This document shows positions 34,167 through 45,312 of a DNA stretch of 64,000 nt, one piece after another. The notes under the pieces were generated by a model. It searched no databases. It saw only the letters and a program-made list of their open reading frames with translations, and was not told the DNA's origin. Source of the DNA: Chalciporus piperatus (lineage: Eukaryota; Basidiomycota; Agaricomycetes; Boletales; Boletaceae). Position 1 is the first letter of the stretch, and each line of letters opens with the position of its first letter. The stretch lies in assembly GCA_038093975.1 (NCBI GenBank), contig JBBPTG010000114.1:1-64000 (forward strand), read 5' to 3'. The position numbers and the translations under genes are program-made.

Positions 34167-36701
34167 TCACGAAGAGAGGGAGATTGCGAGCAAGCGCTCA
34201 AGTATTCCTGAAGAACAGAGGCCAACATCCTCGCTGTTGGCCGCTCCTCGGCAGAGGACCAGCAACGTTGGATGAATTCCCAGTGACGATCATCCATCGC
34301 CCGCGATTCCGGGCGCTTGGGTTTCTGGCCCTTGACCATGCGGACAGCGATCGCACCCTCTTCCCGAACCTCCGACCATGGTTGTTTACCCGACAGCACC
34401 TGTGAGGAGATTAGCGTGTACACGAACTATACACATTTCGCTCCGACGAACCTGTAGAGTGAGGCATCCGAAAGAGTGGATGTCGCTCTTGGGGGTCCTC
34501 TCGGGTGTTTCATCATCTTCAGCAAGAATCAATTCCGGTGCACTCCATCGTATCGCACCTGGTCGTGTAGTAGACCTCTGGAGGTACGCCAGCGCTTCAG
34601 GTATGTTTCCCACCACCGTAGAATAGCCAAAATCAGCCAAGCGAGCGATGAAATTGCCATCCACGAGCACGTTGTTCTACGGAACAGTTAACAAATCTGG
34701 ATTTCAGCGCATTGCTCTGACCTACGCCATTGAGGTCCCCGTGAACTATTGGACTCCCAGGGAAGGAGTGCACTATCAGGTGTGTGGTCAGCAAAATACC
34801 CCGGGAATAGGCTGCCGACGTACGGTAATCGAGCCCGTTGGCGATGTCCAACAACTGTCATCAACGGATGGATGAGTAGACAGATAAGAGGACACATGGG
34901 CAACGTACAAACTTGATTTGGTGGGCAACATGGAGTTGTTCCCCATGATTTTCGAGGAACCTGTAAAGAGTCCCATTGGGGATCCACGTAGAGACCAGTG
35001 CTAGTGAACCTTGCATTCCAAACCCAGTCGCAGTACCCAGGAATGGAACAATGTTAGGATGATCCAATCTCCTCCATATCCCAATTTCTCGGCGAACCAT
35101 CTAAGTATTACGTTAAGGATTAGCATACATCCACTCCTGAGCACATCAGATTACCTTGACGGCATGGGAAGCATTGGCCCCTTTGTCCATCGTGAACTTG
35201 AATCTGAACGACTTGACGGCTACCTGAAAGAATTGAAAGGAGGTGTGTAAGTAACGAGCGGTCAGGAATCTAAACACTGTTCCAACCTCGGTGGTGCCCG
35301 TAGGGCTATTGTAGTGACATCTATATACATCACCAAAAGCGCCTCCTTCCGGGTATTGGTCCTCAAGTTTGACGATAAATTGGGTGAGATCGAGTGGCGC
35401 CGTGAGGGAACGGTTGCTTGAATCTTTCTGGAAAGTCGAGGCATGCGACAGGATCGATCCTGCTGGCGGCGGAGCGACTGGAGGTGTCATTGATGGGAGG
35501 TTGAATGAGAGGCCACGGGAGCTATCGGCTGGCTGTGAAGGGTAAGATCCCTAATGACAAATGAACACGACTTTGTGAGGTGGTAGGCGAGCTGTTACCT
35601 CAAGTGAATACGGCTCTGGAACGTTCTCAGGACTGGGTGGGTTTCTCTGTTCTAGTGTATGCGTGGTTGGGTAGGGGGTGGTAGTGGTAATGTCGGGTGA
35701 TACGGGTGGTATTGGTGGAGAATTAGGTTCGCTTGACTGCGGATACTGGTTAGTAGACTCTGAAGGACAGCTAGTGGATGACATACCTGGTTCTCGTTGC
35801 TCCGCCATGGAACGCCCCAAAACGAGGTGGTTCCATCTACTCCTGCAGCTGCCAGCATGTCGTTCGATGGAGCGATGCAGACTGCCAACACTTTATTTTC
35901 GTGTTGGAGAGGGTGTCCGATAGGATGACCAGATGCATCCCAGAAACGGACAGTCTGATCGCTGGACCCACTTGCTAGTTTTGTGCCATCTTGTGAAAGC
36001 GAAAGCGACCAAATGGAGTCGGTGTGACCTCCCCATGGTTGTCCGATTTGTTCCCCCGTTTCTGTGCTCCAACAGCGAATCGTGTTATCCCAAGACGCAG
36101 AGTAGAGTTTGGCACCATCACGCGACCACTGTAGAGAGTTGACCCAATAATTGTGTCCCTTGAGTGTACGGATTCGTCCCCCGCTCTCGACGTCGTAGAT
36201 GAGGATGTCCGTGCTGCCAATCGCGAGTTTGGATCCATCACGGGAAAAACAGAGTGCCCTTCCAACACCAATTTCGATCTCGTGTTTGATTCGTCGACCG
36301 TTCATCTCCCGAATGATGATGGTCCCGTCGCCATACGCGAGGAGTCGATCATCTGCCGAAATTGCAATTACAGGGTACCTCTCTGTGTGTTTCCAACCTT
36401 CGACGAGTTCCTGCGTTGCTGCATCCCACACTGTAATTTTTCCCGCATTATCCGAGCTAATTATCCTTCTCCCATCGCTCGTCACAGCAAGATCACGGAC
36501 ACTTGCTGCGTGGACCATTTCCTTCCCTTCTTGCCTGCCATCTCCTACCGTCCATATCCGAATCGTCTTATCTTCACAACCGGTCACTAGCCGTTGGCCG
36601 CCAGGGAGGTACGCCATGGTCAAGATCCACCCTGCGTGCCCATCGATTGTGCGAAGAGGCCGATCGTCATGTTGGGAAGATTCGTACACTTCAGTGGACA
36701 T
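34154..36701 (-). CDS. WD40-repeat / protein kinase fusion, copy D
   Basis: Minus-strand exons: 36701-35787, 35736-35599, 35532-35287, 35223-35155, 35100-34909, 34854-34824, 34772-34726, 34676-34452 and 34399-34154, encoding 702 residues. It has a seven-bladed WD40 propeller, a Pro-rich linker with SPPIPPVSPD, and a kinase with GGAFGDVYR, VAVK, HGDLNGNN, DFGYS and APE. D and F are the closest pair in the window, sharing 50-nt first introns and the unusual SDIHSFG where the others have SDIYSFG or SDVYSFG. The C-terminus is altered: after SLRD the frame runs into the repeat and ends V-I-S, in place of the Ser-rich tail of the other copies. Confidence 0.85.
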
Positions 36702-36860
36702 AAGGTGGATGGGGGTGGGGGAAAAGAGTTCCGAGACGACTACTCCACGAGGGTGATGTCTAACACGAGGCTGCCAAACAGACGTATCTTCGTCAAGCGC
36801 CCGTCTCCATCATCGTTTTCACCATTTCCTCGTCCCGGCTAACCCGCACAGGTATCTCAG
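36702..36860 (-). promoter_or_regulatory. Conserved upstream block of WD40-kinase gene D
   Basis: On the minus strand it carries the blocks seen before A, B and F: GGGCGCTTGACGAAG, CTCGTGTTAGACATCACCCTCGTGG and a CTCGTCTCGGAACTC leader. It is shorter than in A and B because the stretch between the two CTCGTG blocks is lost. Confidence 0.45.
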
Positions 36861-36879
36861 CATGGTCCAGTGGCATGTC

Positions 36880-36955
36880 TTCATATCTAGAGCCCCCTTC
36901 TTCTATCGTGAACGTGAATCTCAATGCTTTTACAGTGACCTTGGAGATACACTTT
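36880..36955 (-). pseudogene. Kinase N-lobe exon relic upstream of gene D
   Basis: It encodes VTVKALRFTFTIEEGG, clearly the small exon with the ATP-binding lysine (VAVKSFRFRFTLDEGD in A). No neighbouring kinase exons remain. It is a remnant of another family member. Confidence 0.65.
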
Positions 36956-37239
36956 TGAGCGGAGACTAGGCTCAATGGGTCATCGTCAAAGATACACGAA
37001 CCTCCATTTCACCCAAGGGGCAATTATATTTGCACCTGTGGCCATCACTGAAACCTCGGCCTGTCCAACCTCGTCCTTGGTTTTGTATTTAAGAAACTCT
37101 ATCCATGTCTCAGAGCAAACCTAACAGCGAGACAAGCTGCAGATCGTGGGCGAACATTATTCCTCTTACTACTATTCCACATTGAAGGCTTGTTATACCG
37201 CGGCTTGACAGCTATTCTCGGTCATCCATCCCTGTCACT

Positions 37240-38588
37240 TTGGGAACGCCCGTCTCCCACTCGTGGACAACAGATTTTAGTGCCTTAAATTTCTCGCTGG
37301 AGTCAGTGCAACTAACCCTCTGCCTGGTTCTCCTTCGGCGAGTAGTGGATGCTTGGCCTCTCCCCAAGGCACGCGCCGATGACCGCGTTCCCGACCCGTC
37401 TTTCCATGGTCAGGGGATCTTCATCCCCTTGCGATCCTTGCCGTTGTAGGCATCTTTACCCGTCCAACTTTCTTCGCCTTTTCCCTCCCAATCGCCTACT
37501 TTAGTCGTTTTCCTACAGAGCAACGGATTCTGCGATCCAGGCCGTCGCCTTACTGTTTCCAGCAGTCCTCACGGTAGCTTTGACAGCAGTTGTATTCATC
37601 GCAGCTGATACCTACCACCTTCGTTGGCTCCTTTTCCGAACCAGTAATCACGCCTTACAACTTTATCAAGTACAATCTTTCAGTACAGAACCTCGCCGAC
37701 CATGGCCTACATCCGAACTGGTTGCATGTCGGGGCTAACCTATCGATGTTTCTCGGACCGCTACTCGCGTGGTTTGCGTTCTGTAGCGTTGACGACTATC
37801 TAGAGACTTCTAGGCGCATGGCTACTCGAGGAGTACATTTCGAGACAGATGCTCTCAGACAAAGTATGTCTTCTCCCGCTCAGTTAACATCTCAGCTCAT
37901 CGTTGTCACAGCTATGATCCATATAGTAGTAGCCTCGTTGTCAGTGTTGTCTGTCCAGCCTCACCGGGAGCCGAGGTTTTTGATGCAGCTAGTTGTCCCG
38001 ATTATTGTCCTGACGGCCACGGCAGATTTACCACCCCCAAGCAAGCTCCTCTTAGTAAGTTACCATCTTCTGGTCTTCGGGGATCGAAGCTTGACCGGGC
38101 CACATGCAATACAGCGCTCGCGCTCTTTTTTTGGTATCCTACATCAAGACGGGGTTGTTCCATCGCTTCTCTCCCTCCACTCAACGCTCAAAAATGCCCC
38201 CTCTGGTACGAGTACGCACATAGTATATCGGAAGACATGCATGCCTCCCCGGCATTTACTTGGAATCCCTGAGCCATGCATGTCGCTCTCTTACCAGTCC
38301 ATCCGTATGCTCAATCTTCCGCATATGTACGATCTGGAAAAAATCTCCTTCATCAATATCTCAGTGCCCCTACAGGATGATCTAATGGCCGCTCTCTCCG
38401 CTCCAATGTTCAATAAAACATACCTAGTGACTCCCGTGGTGATATACTTGACGTTACCCGAGAGGATTTCGTCATGCACGAGACTCAAAAGGCGCATTTT
38501 TCCGCACCTCGATCTAGACCATATCCCTGAAAGTATACAGGCAGGATGGTCTGATGGCCTCAGCCTTGGGATTCATTCCATCGAATGA
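37240..38588 (+). pseudogene. SMP3/PIGZ-like GPI mannosyltransferase, 5'-truncated and frameshifted
   Basis: Fragments match the GT22 GPI mannosyltransferase family. They are FSLESVQLTLCLVLLRR (about 37300), VVGIFTRPTFFAFSLPIAYF (about 37450), VFIAADTYHL (about 37600), ITPYNFIKYNLSVQNLADHG (about 37650), and the family hallmark PHREPRFL (about 37970) followed by FFGILHQDGVVPSLLSLHS. Enzymes of this type add the fourth mannose to GPI precursors in the ER. The N-terminus with the catalytic HPDE-type loop is missing. At least three frame changes separate the first 350 bases, and kinase debris lies immediately upstream. From 37590 on the frame is open for 332 codons with perhaps one intron near 38056-38114. 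I therefore read it as a decaying gene. Confidence 0.65.
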
Positions 38589-39295
38589 GGCGCCGGCTGT
38601 ATTGCTGATTCGGAAAGACAACGCATTTGAATGTAGCACCGAGTCATTTACGTGACTTTTGAATCTGAGGTCGAGACGCCGAGACGAGGAGTACTTTGGA
38701 GTGCAGAAGAAGTTCATTAAGTTTGTCGCCTTCTGCCTCACACAGACAGTCCGTTGCTGATGCTTCTCAGGGGCTGAGACGTACCTACAATGTTTCAAGG
38801 ATGCACGATGTTGTCTTGCACACTACCTTTCACTGAACCCTCGTTATTTTGGTTCGGCGCGCCAGCACGGTGATCGCTCTGATGCCCCTTTGAAAGTACC
38901 TTGTTCGGGGAACAGCTGCACCAGACTCGAACAGAGTTTCAAACCCGACGTCGGACGGAGTGCGGTGGATCAGTGAGCGTCGGCGTCGGCGTGCGTCAGT
39001 CGCAGCGGCGACTTTGTTCGTGCGCCCCCCCTTGATTTTGTGCCCATTTTATATCGTTCACGCGCACCGTGGTGACACTAACAGCGCTCACAAAAAGTTC
39101 TGGAACGCAATATTGCCAGCATTGCTTGTGAAATGCTTTGGTCTGCGATCAAGGAACGTACCAATTTCGCACCGTCTCCTTGGAGGCTTGGGCGTCAGGA
39201 GGGGAGCTGAAAGGTATAAAATGTGGGAGGATGCGCCATTGAACAGCAGGAACTTCAGCTCGTTCAGTAAAAGCCCAACCGACCTACTTACAACA

Positions 39296-39972
39296 ATGTT
39301 CATCCGCCCCTCTGCGATTCTCCTCTGCATCGCGGCCTTGGCCGTCGCTGCCCCCAGTATTTCGGGCCAAAACCCGCACGACCAAAACCCTGGCTACGGA
39401 AACCAGGGGTACGGAAACCAGGGCCACGGAGACCAAGGCTACGGAGACCAGGGCTACGGAAACTCGGGCCACGGAGACCAGGGCTACGGAAACCAGGGCT
39501 ACGGAAACTCGGGCTACGGAAACGAAAACCAAGGCAGCCAGAAGCCGGGCTACGGAAATTCCGGCGACCAAAACCAGGGCTACCAAAATGGCAACTCGGG
39601 CGGCCAGTGCAACACTGGAGACCTCCACTGCTGCAACAGCGTCCAAGACGTGAGCCTTCTCGTCACGGTCGTCACTGAGACACAGATACTGATCAGGAGT
39701 GTTCTTTAGTCCTCTTCCAGCACCGTTACTGAACTCATGGGTTGGTTGGGTATCCCGGGGTCTGGTACGACTGGCCAGGTCGGCCTTAGTTGCTCCCCAA
39801 TCACGGGTGCTGGCACTGGCGTCGGCAGCGCTTGCACCCAGCAGCCCGTCTGTTGCACTGGCAATAGTTTCGTGAGTAATGCTGTTTGCAAGAGCCTGAG
39901 GCAGTCACTGATATCTCTCTATAGAGCGGGCTACTCAACATCGGATGTTCCCCTATCACTATCAACGCGTGA
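39296..39972 (+). CDS. Class I hydrophobin with GYGN/HGDQ repeats, right copy
   Basis: Exons 39296-39649, 39710-39871 and 39925-39972 encode 187 residues. A signal peptide nearly identical to the left copy's is followed by a longer, more regular tandem array of five-residue units ([20 protein letters not shown]; about 39384-39560). The eight-cysteine class I core then has [21 protein letters not shown] and IGC. The repeat array differs in unit number and sequence from the left copy, while the cysteine core is almost unchanged. The secreted product should coat hyphae or spores; the Gly/Tyr/Asn/Gln-rich region may drive self-association, which is inference. Confidence 0.88.
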
Positions 39973-39989
39973 ATCGGATCAAAGGCTCG

Positions 39990-40440
39990 GGGGTTGTAAA
40001 TGTGTAGAAAGAAGGCGTGGCTTGGTTAGAGTTTGGAATCGGATGTAGTTTGAGAGAATCTGGCGAAGGTGAATGTGTATTATTGTGATTTGTTGCTGTG
40101 CATCGCGTGACCTGAGGAACGGGCGAGATTCAAAACGATGGCCCACACGACTCGGAAGAATTTGCCTGAGGGACTTTAGCAAGAAAAAGATCCACGAGTA
40201 ACCAGCTTGGCTCCCAAATGTCTATGTAATGCGTTATCCGCCAAGACCAACTTCCAAGTCAAGGCTAGACGAAACGCATATGCTCGGTAAAGCGTAGCTC
40301 TTGACACAGCTGTAAGCACAGCCAACCCTTGCGCCGAGCTGCATCATGGCGCCTGCCATCAATCACTTTCAAGCGATACGGCTCTCTTCCAAATTCTTTG
40401 TTTTTCTTCGCAGTCACCCATCCCCGAACCGTGTATAACC
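39990..40440. other. Spacer between right hydrophobin and membrane-protein gene
   Basis: Its first part matches the left-arm flank near 28993-29140 and its last part matches 24880-24930. In the left arm these two parts are separated by ~4 kb. No gene is seen. Confidence 0.6.
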
Positions 40441-42045
40441 ATGCCAGTGGTTGTCGTCACTGTTACAACTCAGCCTGCAGTGCCTACGAGCATTAACTCA
40501 TCTTCGGGTTCAGGTGGTTCTGCGCTCTCTTCCGGAACGATCGCAGGGATCATCATTGGGTCTTTGTTAGGAGGTGTCCTCTTCATAGGACTCTCGCTCT
40601 ATCTCCTCAATCGTCGACGCACTGGCAGACGCGAATTCACGAGGGTCGCGAACCCAACTCATGTTTCGAGCACTAGTTCCCGGAAGAAAAAAACATTCCC
40701 TCGTCACTCACAAAGACCTTCCGTTTCTAACGAACCTCTCATGTCTCAACTTCCATGGCCAATACACGCGTCCACCTCACAAGTTCACTCCCCAAATGCA
40801 ACTCCACCTCGCTCAGGCTCTCTTTCACCTGGGACTCGAGACGGCCAATATAGCATCTACGAAACTGATTGGGCAGAGATCAGCCAAGTAGTTTCGGCTG
40901 GAACGGGAACCATCACTCATTCAGCGACGCCAGCCATTCTCAGTATCCCACCCGCTCGTAAACCCGATCCCGCGTCGTCTAACCCTTCGCGATCACCGTC
41001 TGACATTGCCAATGCGGCTGATGGGATATCCCAAAACCCACAGCAAAGTTTGTTCCTTCGTCGGATGCTCCAATCGCGCGCACAGGCATCGGAGGTAGCT
41101 GCCTCACCTAGCTCTTTACCAGGTTATCCGGGGAGCTGTTCCACGGCCATGGACTCATCGGGCACTCTGGTTGATGTTGATGCATTGCTTGCGGATGCAG
41201 AACGCAATGCACGCCGAGACGCCGAGGCGAGTCAGAGGGCTGTGAACCAAGGAGAAGGGGAGGAAGATGACGGACAAGACGATGACCTTGAGACTGAGTC
41301 GGTGTACTCTCAGCTTTCCGCGCCTTTGGATCGCTCCGCATACGTCGCCGATCCACTATCCCGCCAAAACAGTTTCAAGTCTGTCCTCCGCCAAAACTCT
41401 TCATGGAGACGTGGTCGAGTGCCAGCGCTGCCCACGGAGCTACCCCCGGTCGCTGAAGTTCCTGATACCCCCAGAACTTCGGATGTCGCCAGCTCTCGGC
41501 CAGCGTCTATAGCGTTGAACTCATCGCTGGATGCCCATGGCTCACATGGGACACGCTCACGTACATCATCGTCTGTGGCAGACCAGCCGGCTTCCTTGCC
41601 GCTGCTCACTTCTGCCAACTTTGGAAAGAACAACTCGACTTCGGCTGGCTCTCTCTCGTCGAATGCAGGAGGGGGCTCGAATTCGAGTTCGAGTGGGAGG
41701 GCTTCACGGTATCCGTCACTCGCTTTGTCTAGTGTCGGGCAAAACTCCGGTTCTGAGTCCAGATCTGAGGGGGGGACGGACTGGCACCATCCACCAGGTG
41801 GTCTCGCAGCTTTGATATCGCTGGAGATAGGAACGCTGCATAATCCACACTCTCCAGTGGAGCAGCCGCAATCATCGCCACCATCGCAGACTGGCGTGTC
41901 TGGTACGCCTAGTCATGCGACTAATGAGCCACCTGCGCCGGATAAGCGTGCGCGACTTCGCGATGGGAGGGTTAGCGCGATCACAGAAGTCGAGAGAAGG
42001 TCGTTGGTGCAGGGTGGGATCGTGAGCATTGATGTTGCATTGTAA
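40441..42045 (+). CDS. Single-pass membrane protein, right copy (full length)
   Basis: A one-exon frame of 534 residues, near-identical at the N-terminus to the left copy (MPVVVVTVTTQPAVPTSI). A Ser/Gly-rich outer part is followed by one membrane span (IAGIIIGSLLGGVLFIGLSL, about 33-55), the NRRRTGRREF stop-transfer, and a long disordered Ser/Pro tail with an acidic patch (EGEEDDGQDDDLETE). The C-terminal 130 residues (HHPPGGLAAL... to IVSIDVAL) are absent from the left copy. There are no catalytic motifs. The GT-A-G-I-I-I-G span with following arginines is common in fungal single-span proteins of unknown role. Confidence 0.75.
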   Translation: MPVVVVTVTTQPAVPTSINSSSGSGGSALSSGTIAGIIIGSLLGGVLFIGLSLYLLNRRRTGRREFTRVANPTHVSSTSSRKKKTFPRHSQRPSVSNEPLMSQLPWPIHASTSQVHSPNATPPRSGSLSPGTRDGQYSIYETDWAEISQVVSAGTGTITHSATPAILSIPPARKPDPASSNPSRSPSDIANAADGISQNPQQSLFLRRMLQSRAQASEVAASPSSLPGYPGSCSTAMDSSGTLVDVDALLADAERNARRDAEASQRAVNQGEGEEDDGQDDDLETESVYSQLSAPLDRSAYVADPLSRQNSFKSVLRQNSSWRRGRVPALPTELPPVAEVPDTPRTSDVASSRPASIALNSSLDAHGSHGTRSRTSSSVADQPASLPLLTSANFGKNNSTSAGSLSSNAGGGSNSSSSGRASRYPSLALSSVGQNSGSESRSEGGTDWHHPPGGLAALISLEIGTLHNPHSPVEQPQSSPPSQTGVSGTPSHATNEPPAPDKRARLRDGRVSAITEVERRSLVQGGIVSIDVAL

Positions 42046-42455
42046 AGACATTGACTTGATATTTTTATGATATTTCTTCATTACGACTTCCTCGGACTTA
42101 CCATTCGGAATACATACCACTGCTATCGGCAGCCCTGCACAAGCAGGAGCACCCTCTCAGTCATCCAAGTCCCAGTCAACTCAAGCTAGAACTCCATTGA
42201 CCTAAGTCTGTCATCATTTGCCCATTGGCAGCAAGTCCACTCGACCGTGACGTTCCTCGGTGGATAGGGAATCGATTGAAGCTTGTCGCGAAAAGCGCGA
42301 AATCACTACACAATCATCGTTTGGTACCTTTTTCAGATCGAATACGACTACAGAATATGTTGTACAAATGAGGCATAGCTATCACAGATGATCATATGTA
42401 TGAAAACAAATTTGAACCAAACTCCTAGGCAGCTTAGAACCCCATGGAATGATCC
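42046..42455. other. Spacer beyond the right arm, 3' of copy E
   Basis: After about 42095 no repeat or gene is visible. It contains the probable 3' UTRs of two convergent genes. Confidence 0.4.
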
Positions 42456-45312
42456 TCACTCACTCGACGACGACAATGACGATGTCAAAGCAAACATATC
42501 TCGAAGGGCTATGAACTGAGGGCAGGAGCTCAAGAATTCCTGAAGCGAAGATACCAGCATATTCGCTGTAGGTCTGTCCTTGACCGGGGCCCAACAAGTT
42601 TGAATGAACCCCCAGTGAACATCTTCTATCGCCAGAGACTCCGGACGGTTAGGATTCTGGCCCTTTGTCATGAGCTTCAAGATGGCACCGTTTTGCGAGA
42701 ATCCAGACCACGGCAATTTACCCGACAGTGCCTATAGGCAGTTCAGAATAGGTTCGAAGTTTGAAACTGATAGACTTGCCTGAAGGCTGATACATCCGAA
42801 AGAGTAGATATCGCTTTTCGGTGTTCTTTTGTAGGTCTCTTCGTGTTGTTCTGGGGCACTCCAGCGGAGCGTGCCCGGGCTCGCTGTAGACCCTGCTAGA
42901 TATGTCAAACCTTGAGGGATGCTTCCCACAAACGAAGAGAGGCCGAAATCGACCAAACGCGCAGTAAAACTCTCATCGAGGAGCACATTATTCTGCCAGG
43001 GAGTTAGGGGGAAAAATAGTGGTTATCCTGTAATGACGCACACCGCTGAGATCTCCGTGTATGATTGGGTAAGAATGTACTTGTCCAATCGTCATCAAAA
43101 AACTGACAAGCATTCAGATTATGATTCTGAAGGATGACGTACAGTAATCGAGCCCATTGGCGATGTCGGAGAGCTAATCGAGAGACGGGATTGGAGGATG
43201 CAAGAATATGAAGGCAAGAAACAAACATACCATCTGGAGTCGATGTCCTATGTTGAGCTCCTCATTGTGACTTTCGAGGAACTTGTGAAGAGTGCGGTTC
43301 GGCATCCATAGAGAAACAGTTGACACTGAGTCCCGACGTCCGAACCCGGTTGTAGTGCCCAAAAAGGGTACGATGTTGGGATGTTCCAGTCGTTTCCAGA
43401 TCCCCAACTCTCGACGGACCGCCTAATTAGCATGTTAGGACCCTATTTGTGTGGTGGAGTAATCTCATGACGATTACCTTGATGGTGAAGTTGAATCGAA
43501 ATGCTTTAACTGCAACCTAAGGAAAGGAAGATATAAACGTACGTGATAGTAAACGCAATTGCCATACCTCCTTCGCACCCGATGAACTATTATACAAGCA
43601 CTTATAGACGTCAGCGAAGGATCCTCCCTCGCGGTACTGATCCTCGAGTCTGACGATATGCGGAGTAAGATCCGGCGGTGCCGGGAATGACTGCAAATCA
43701 GCTTTATGTTTCTGAGAAAACAGGGCAGTAGGCACTGGTGTCGACTGTGCTCGTGATAAAATCAAATGGCGTGTTGTAGCTGGGAGATTAGCCGAATGAT
43801 GACGACGAATAGGGGGTGACTTCAAATAGGTATCAGTTCATGAACTGGGGATCAGTGTCGTAGCATGAACTCACCTGCGCTCTCTGCAATGTGATGGTAT
43901 TTTTTTTCGCTTGTGGTTCAACGTTTTCCCTGGATGTCGGTTCATGAGGCTGATCTGGATGCTCTTCGTTGATAAATTGTGCTGTTCGCAGAGGACCTGC
44001 ACTCGAGGTTAATGTCACCTCAAGCTTGGAGGAATGGAGTTGCCCATTACGTGGCTGAGGTGGATATTGTCCCGTTCCAATCAGAATGGAGTCATGATGC
44101 ACCAGTGTAGCATGTACAAACCGGAATGACCACAGAACTGATCGTCGGGGACCGAGGTTCAACTTTGGGTAGTATATGGCGGGAAGGCGAATGGTCTGTG
44201 TTACTAAACCGCAAGTTCAAGTTGGGCGGCGTTGTGCGAATCCGCGAATGCGTGGATGTGCCCCGTTTATTCGCTGACGCGGCGGACTTCACGGTTCTTG
44301 GATGGGTAGAGACGGTTGGCTGTGGAAAGTTGGTTAGGAAGTTATGCTGGAAGACAACTGTTGGTTGGTGAAGAAATACCTGAGTCAGCTTGGTGTCGTT
44401 CCACCATGGAACACGCCAGAGGGAGACTTTATTGTTACTCCCACCAGCTGCCACAAAATCGTTAGATGGAGATATGCCAACTGCCCACACGCCCTTGCTG
44501 TGTGGCAGAGGGCGTCCGATGGGATGTCCAGTAGCTGTATCCCACAACCGAACGGTTTTATCGTTGGACCCACTTGCAAGTCTCGTGCCGTCTGGTGAAA
44601 GAGACAGGGTGTAAACGAAGCCAGTGTGACCTGTCCACGGTTCTCCAATTTGTTCCCCTGTCCCGTAACTCCAACATCGAATCGTCTGATCCTTCGAGGC
44701 AGAGTAGAGCTTGTCGCCATCGTGTGACCACGATACATCATAGACCGGATCTGCATGGCCGTTGAGCTCGAGGATGCATCGACGACTCTGGACGTCATAG
44801 ATTTCGACGACGCCCGCGGACATGCCGCAAGCAAGTTTGTTCCCATCGGGAGAATACGAAAGCGACGAGAGTGTCCTGCTGATCTTGATCTCGTGTTTGG
44901 CTCGACTGTTTGTGATATCGCGAATGTCGATGGCCCGAGAGCCGCACGCCACGAACCGACCATTCGGAGAGACGGCAACTCGTGGACACTTGTCCTTGTG
45001 CTTCCACTCTTCGACGAGTTGATGGGACTCGACATCCCAGACGGTGACTCTCCCATCATGATCATTGCTGACTATCCTGTTGCCATCGCTCGTCACAGCA
45101 AGGCGCCAGACAGCCGTTTCATGCACCATAGGCGACCCTTCTTGCCTGCCGTCTCCCACCCTCCAAACTCTGATAGTCTTGTCAGAAGCGCCGGTCACTA
45201 GTCGTTGGCCGCACGGGAGGTACGCCATAGTCCTGATCGTGTCTGTGTGCCCAGATAGCGTGAGGACTGGCTGGGCATTGTGCACGACAGATTGAACATC
45301 TGCGTTTGACAT
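42456..45312 (-). CDS. WD40-repeat / protein kinase fusion, copy E (divergent, long linker)
   Basis: Minus-strand exons: 45312-44380, 44319-44122, 44054-43875, 43819-43568, 43516-43478, 43422-43231, 43173-43143, 43079-43042, 42992-42780 and 42731-42456, encoding 783 residues. The propeller is the most regular of the six, with LSGHTDTIRTMAYLP, LNGHADPVYDVSWS and WTGHTGFVYTLSLSPDG as clear blades. The linker (about 311-455) is long, basic and polar and uses an extra exon. The kinase has GGSFADVYK, VAVK, HGDLSGNN, DFGLS and APE. The exon with VAVK is only 39 nt here. The last intron (42779-42732) starts with GCAAGT, a GC-AG intron. E keeps the 192-nt and 31-nt exons of the others, so it shares their ancestry, but it is the outlier of the family. 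Confidence 0.82.

Larger units (their letters stand above)
38245..42095. repeat. Right arm of the inverted duplication
   Basis: Reverse-complement partner of 23430-30885: SMP3-like 3' end, hydrophobin, membrane protein, all on the plus strand. The boundary on the centre side falls at CATTTACTTGGAATCCCTG (about 38260). On the outer side homology fades after the GAAATATC/ATCATAAAAATA block near 42090. Confidence 0.8.

Noticed and set aside
39284..39646. Minus-strand frame rich in Val/Ala opposite the right hydrophobin
   Set aside because: It is the antisense of the GYGN repeat array; the plus-strand frame has the signal peptide and all eight cysteines.
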